From Strongylocentrotus purpuratus (Eukaryota > Echinodermata > Echinoidea > Camarodonta > Strongylocentrotidae): a DNA stretch of 64,000 nt. This document shows, one piece after another, positions 59,236 through 64,000 of this stretch. Location of the stretch: positions 1,867,501 through 1,931,500 of the forward strand of contig NW_022145552.1 of the NCBI RefSeq assembly GCF_000002235.5, in the 5' to 3' direction. The translations under genes were made by a program, and so were the position numbers. Position 1 is the stretch's first letter, and every line of letters starts with the position of its first letter. Below the pieces are notes generated by a model. That model was not told where the DNA came from and made no database searches. It saw nothing but the letters and a program-made list of their open reading frames with translations.

Positions 59236-61584
59236 AAAAAAGAAAAAGTAGAAGTAATTGAAGGTAAAAAAACAAAACCAGAGACAAAAGTAAAGTTAAA
59301 ATATAGACAAAACCAGATGTAATATTTTAAGGATAAATGTAAGCAATACTAAAAGTTGTTTAAAAGCCACAGGGAGTAAAATTGTTGACAAAATAATGGG
59401 TAATATATAATTATAGTATAGAAATAATAATGTGTGGTTGTATAGAAAGAAGCGAAGAATGATAGAGAGGGAAAGGAAAGAAAGAGAAGTATTTATGACA
59501 AGCCATGAAAACCTCAATCAACAGCCATCAAATTCGATATATATCACAATTAATCGGTGATCATAACCAAACCGCCCTCCACATGTCCATAAACATAGGT
59601 AATCTTGAAATGCTTACACAACTCAGTGATCGTCTGTTTGGAGCCAGGAAGGGGTTAGCTCATATACTTTAAAACAGACTTAACGCCCTTCCGGTTCCAA
59701 ACAAACGAAAACATGATCGCAAATACTTTCGAAAATTCTACGTAAAGCCAATTTCAATGGCTTGTATGTCACCTTTTGAAATGTGCGAACATTACGATAG
59801 CATATTTTGATATAATTTGATATCATTTGATATAACTTTATCAGCTGTAAAACGTTATTATGAAATGGAAAAATATATATACCAAACAAATCTCAGAGAG
59901 AATAAATTGAAAAAGAAATGGTTTCACTTTAGAAAATATTTTGAGAGTGTTGGAAATGTGCTAACATAAACATGATCATGTATTTTATGTTTGGTATTTG
60001 TTTTAATTATATATTTAAAGTACTAATTTTTCCATAAATGTTTGTTTTTATCTGCCACAAAAGTTTTCGGAAGTCATGATTATTACCTGTGTCAAGCCAT
60101 TATGTATGGAAATTATTTCTGTAATTATTTGTATATATGATATATGGATATACTGTATATGATGGAATTTGTTTTGAAAATAAAGAACCCTGTGGAAGGG
60201 GGAAAAAAAATTACGATGGCATATTACGGAATCCCAACATTGTTTTTATGGGACATACGTAGGACATTGACATTTACCTCAAGTTGATTTTCTTGTTGAA
60301 AGTAGTCGCAATCACGCTTGAAATACACTTTCAAATAAAAGTTCGGAGACAAAAGTAAAATTCAAGTTCTGCTTTGACTTTGTCCAATCGATCATGAACA
60401 TATTTTATTGCATTACTTCAAATTGATGACAATGGACGAACTGCAATGAGAAACAATAATTACTTTAAAGAATGGCTTTTATATTAATTATCTCTACATT
60501 TTTGTAAACCTATATTTTGCTATAATTGCACTATCCTTTAGCCCTATTTCACATCTAGTACACTAAATCAAGATATTCTTATTTTAATTCTACAGAAAAG
60601 ATTGGTTGCGTTTCATTTGACAGAACTCAGAGCGTCCTTTATAATCCTGGTCGCTAGTACACTGGTCACTGCAGTATAGACTACTGAATACAAACATAAT
60701 AACAGTCGCAAGTTAGAGAATCTGAATTATATGGACCTACTAGCCAATAGCTTTAGAATTAAACCAATAATCAATCGCAAAAGGGTCAAAACCACCTCTA
60801 TTTATTACCACTCAACATTTACTGACCATCTTTTTATAGATTTATTTAAGATAATTGAATGTTTGTGGCAAGATTAAATTTAGATAAGTGGGGTGTACCT
60901 TCTCCCCTAAAAACATAACACAGGTATTGTAAGTGTTCATGTAAATAAATGGATTTGGTTCTATTCAATTTGACTTTGAATTTCTGCTACTCTAAAAATA
61001 CAAATGATTAGCAAGTCTTATATTAAATTTGTTGGCGTTCCGATGTCTACTGTTGCACTGACAATGCCATGATTAAAATTGACTACAAATTTGTCACTAT
61101 CAGTTTTTGTATCATCAGATACAGAATTGACTTGTTATTATTTTTTTGTTTTAATAATTATCAGGTCTTATGACATACAGTAATTATGACTCTATCACAA
61201 ACATAACTTGTTGATTTTTACTTGAATGAAAAAGATATCACCGTTAGACAAATAAACAAATGATGCATTCTACAGGTCTTAGCATTTGTTAGCTTATGCT
61301 TCACATCTTGAAATTGTATCTGCAATTTCTGTGGAGAGAAATTAGAACTGTATCCTCACGTGGCTCAGTCCCTCATATAGGACTGTAAGGTTGTGCATTA
61401 CCTGCATAATACCTTAACAGTATACAACTGCTTTTGTAGCATTCAGGTTCGAAAAAACAAACACTGTATAAAGTATCTTATCAATCAAATAATGCAGCAC
61501 ACAACCAGTGCATGAAGAAAAAAAATGCCCAACTAATACAAACGTAAATCCATAAACGAGGGATCACTTACAAGGTATACAGTA
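59236..61584. other. AT-rich intergenic DNA
   Basis: No supported feature. Frames such as those at 59296-59517 and 59680-59889 are AT-driven. Confidence 0.5.
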
Positions 61585-61926
61585 GGGCTGTCATCATCAG
61601 CTCGAGTTTGCCAAATAACACGCTATTTTCAGACTCGGGATATTATCCCGAAGCTCGAAATTGCGTCTTTACCAGACCAATACGCTCATCACAAACTAGC
61701 TCAGATGGGCGCAAATTAGCTTCCTATTTCCCAAATAGTGGGATATTTTGGAAACAAGGCCAAGATTTCTCGACCACATATATCCTGCTAATTAATAATA
61801 ATAATAATAATAATAGCCTAATAGTCCACTCCAAATTGCAATTGCGGGCTGATGACGACGCAAATTTGCATTCGGGATAGTTAAAATAGCGGGTTATTTT
61901 GCAAAATTGAGCTGATGAAAATGGGC
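61585..61926. mobile_element. Inverted-repeat MITE, imperfect arms of about 60 bp
   Basis: The left arm TCATCAGCTCGAGTTTGCCA, then AATAACACGCTATTTTCAGA and CTCGGGATA, is mirrored on the right. The inverse of the right end reads TCATCAGCTCAATTTTGCAA, AATAACCCGCTATTTTAACT, ATCCCGAAT. A (AAT)n run lies in the middle (61795-61816). The ends ACAGTAGGGC and ACACTAGGCC are only partly matched and no target duplication was seen. Confidence 0.7.
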
Positions 61927-62455
61927 CTAGTGTGCATTACTAAAACATTGACAAAGAGGGCAGATCTCGGCAAATTTACTTTGATGAGGAGTTGAGCTCA
62001 CAACCAAATGGCAAGGTCACAAGTAAAAGTGCGTAGGGAAACAACGGACAATTAAAGTGTGCTTTCGAGAAAAATGTTTTTCCTTGTGATTGGTCCAGAT
62101 CTACTTCATTTCTTTCATTCATCATGAATAACCGAAATGAATAAGGTCTGCATCACTACTGTGGGAAAAATTCTCAAAAATTCTTCATAATTATCGTTCC
62201 AATTCACGCAGTTCCACAGTTCTTAACATTTCATAGTGTACACATACATCTTCTTTCCACATGAAAAGAAAAGAACTTCTTTTTCCAATATGCCCATAAC
62301 AACGTCTTATCAATAACAATTTAAGACTTCTTTGACAATAGAAATTGAGTTTTCATATGATGGGAGCTTCAATGAGGGATTCTACATCTAAATTATCTCT
62401 ATTTTTCTATTTTTTTTTTCTTCATTCCTTCTTCTCTCTTTTTTTTTTTTGCAGC
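61927..62455. other. Intergenic, T-rich tract
   Basis: Nothing until a pyrimidine-rich tract at 62395-62452 that leads into the splice-acceptor-like site below. Confidence 0.4.
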
Positions 62456-62510
62456 ATGACAAATTTGAAGAATGTTTTCAAAATGAAACAAAAAGGCACC
62501 AATGCTGATT
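62456..62510 (+). CDS. Possible 3'-terminal exon
   Basis: TTCTCTCTTTTTTTTTTTTGCAG-type sequence, a very strong acceptor, ends at 62455. The bases that follow read HDKFEECFQNETKRHQC and a stop in one frame, or MTNLKNVFKMKQKGTNADYT and a stop in another. AATAAA occurs at 62716 and 62824. This could be the last exon of a plus-strand gene with a long 3' UTR, but no upstream exon was found. Confidence 0.25.
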
Positions 62511-64000
62511 ACACGTGAAAGCATTTACAAAACTCAAGTAGACATGTGAAAAGTGGAAGAGAACCGGCAAACACGTAGTCATAAAAATATACAAACTCAC
62601 AATTTAAAAGTATCTATAAATGATACACACAAATATAGTCTACAATAGATCATAATCTACACAATATAATTTTCACCCCCAAACAGAGATAGACACTTTG
62701 ATAGCAGATAAGAGCAAATAAAGGTCTTCTGCTGTCTGTACAAATATATATCTAATTTTGCAAAACAAGAGTACCGGTCGTCTAATGATGAATCTTTTAA
62801 TGGTGTTGTGATAATAGAATAACAAATAAATGGCATATTAAGGAACAACGTACAAACAAGATACCTTTGTCATTATATTTAGTTATGCAGTCGGCAAAAT
62901 GCTTTAGTCCTTGTTAAAATAACATATATATGCATATGACAAACAGGTGATAATCTTGCATTTCAAAGTATGACTTGATTAGATGGGAAAGCAATGTTTT
63001 GCTTTTAAAGTTTCATTTCATTAACAATCATTTCACAACACGTAATATTTCCAACAGAGAAAAAGGACAGCTTGGCCAAAATTCCTTGACTGGGTAAAAA
63101 GGGTCCAATTTTCAGTGTCATCTTCACAAAAAATGACACTGGTTCTCTCTCTCCCACACTATCCAATGGTTGTAAGATAGGACAAAGTCATGATATCTCA
63201 AAATGATACTGCACCAGATTTTTAGATTCTACAATATTACACAATAGCATTTGAATGATGCTACATTGGGAAACAAACATTTCTAGATGCTAAAATATTC
63301 CATGATAGTTTCATTTCACTGTTTTCTATTTTATGAGAATCAGACTTGTCTCGGGGTGCTACAAATGATAGCAAATTTAAGCTTTCATCACTGAACAAAC
63401 TCATTGAATTGTACTTGCAATAATAATATCCAATTCGATTGACAGAAACACCATATCATACATGCTCAAAAATAGTCGTGAAGAGTACAAAATAATCCTC
63501 ATTGTCACCAGAAGACGTATCGCGTTACAAGGCATTTTCGTTTCGTTTTTCGATGTACTCTATTTAAACATTGATAACTTAAAGTGCTCACACAAAGTCA
63601 ATATATAGTATTTTTTTCAAGTACACTTTGCTGTTTAAAATGTAATTAAATAGACTTTTATTTATAGAACATTATTAGCTTTCAATCAATAATCACATTA
63701 TCTGTATTACGTAGGTACTGCACAAACCTGCTGATGATGCTGATACACAACGATTTTTGACAAACATAAAACAAGAAACAGTATTAAATACCTCTGTCAC
63801 AGCAATGAGGCCAACACCAGGACGACACCAGGCCAACACCAGACCTACACCAGACTGAACACCAGACCAAACGCAGAGTTAAATGAACCCTAATGGCCAA
63901 TAACTGATCAGTTTGGAGTCGTATTTGGTGGCGTGAGTGAAGTAAATAAGGGAGGGATAGCACTTGGGGAAACTTCAAGAATACCTACCCTTAGGTAATC
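62511..64000. other. Intergenic to window end
   Basis: AT-rich. A short tandem stretch of ACACCAGRCC-like units lies at about 63807-63868. No gene was seen. Confidence 0.5.

Overview
The window looks like nuclear DNA of a marine deuterostome, most likely an echinoderm. The best evidence is a complete cytoplasmic-type actin gene (376 residues). Its coding introns fall after codon 122 and inside codon 205, and an acceptor just before the start codon implies a further intron in the 5' leader. That is the layout known from sea urchin actin genes. The rest is AT-rich, gene-poor and crowded with SINE-like sequences, 5'-truncated CR1/L2-type LINEs, small inverted-repeat DNA transposons, poly-C runs and (CT)n tracts. 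No operon, CRISPR array or prokaryotic gene was seen.

Layout. 0-6.7 kb: LINE scraps, a poly-C-rich repeat (second copy at 10.7 kb), a purine minisatellite and a 1.9-kb fold-back element (3583-5485) with Tc1/mariner-like ends, tRNA-like arms and a GC-rich island. 6.7-9.75 kb: the actin gene, whose last 81 coding bases are duplicated in tandem into the 3' UTR. 10-15.3 kb: nested inverted-repeat elements, one with a roughly 157-bp tandem repeat rich in nuclear-receptor half-sites, and a possible small secreted peptide gene on the minus strand. 15.3-23.6 kb: a truncated LINE, then a 64-bp satellite array (about 46 copies), then five to six copies of a roughly 600-bp unit. 23.7-26.9 kb: a B-box/coiled-coil/propeller (TRIM-like) gene split by a LINE and frameshifted. 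27-33 kb: a minisatellite and a tandem segmental duplication holding two tRNA-Glu-like sequences; a hAT-type MITE lies in only one of the two units.

33-64 kb holds two intact-looking minus-strand genes that appear intronless across the coding part: an ankyrin-repeat protein (485 aa, 37333-38790) and an unrecognised basic coiled-coil protein (310 aa, 48098-49030). Around them are a large CAT/ATG microsatellite, several MITEs with clear target-site duplications, a SINE and local tandem repeats. 50.6-64 kb is mostly featureless AT-rich sequence with a few inverted or tandem repeats and a possible terminal exon near 62.46 kb.

The genes do not form a visible pathway. The main story is genome turnover: actin and the two minus-strand genes sit as islands in transposon and satellite DNA, and one immune-type TRIM gene has been broken by that turnover. 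Family names come from motif recognition only; no database search was possible.
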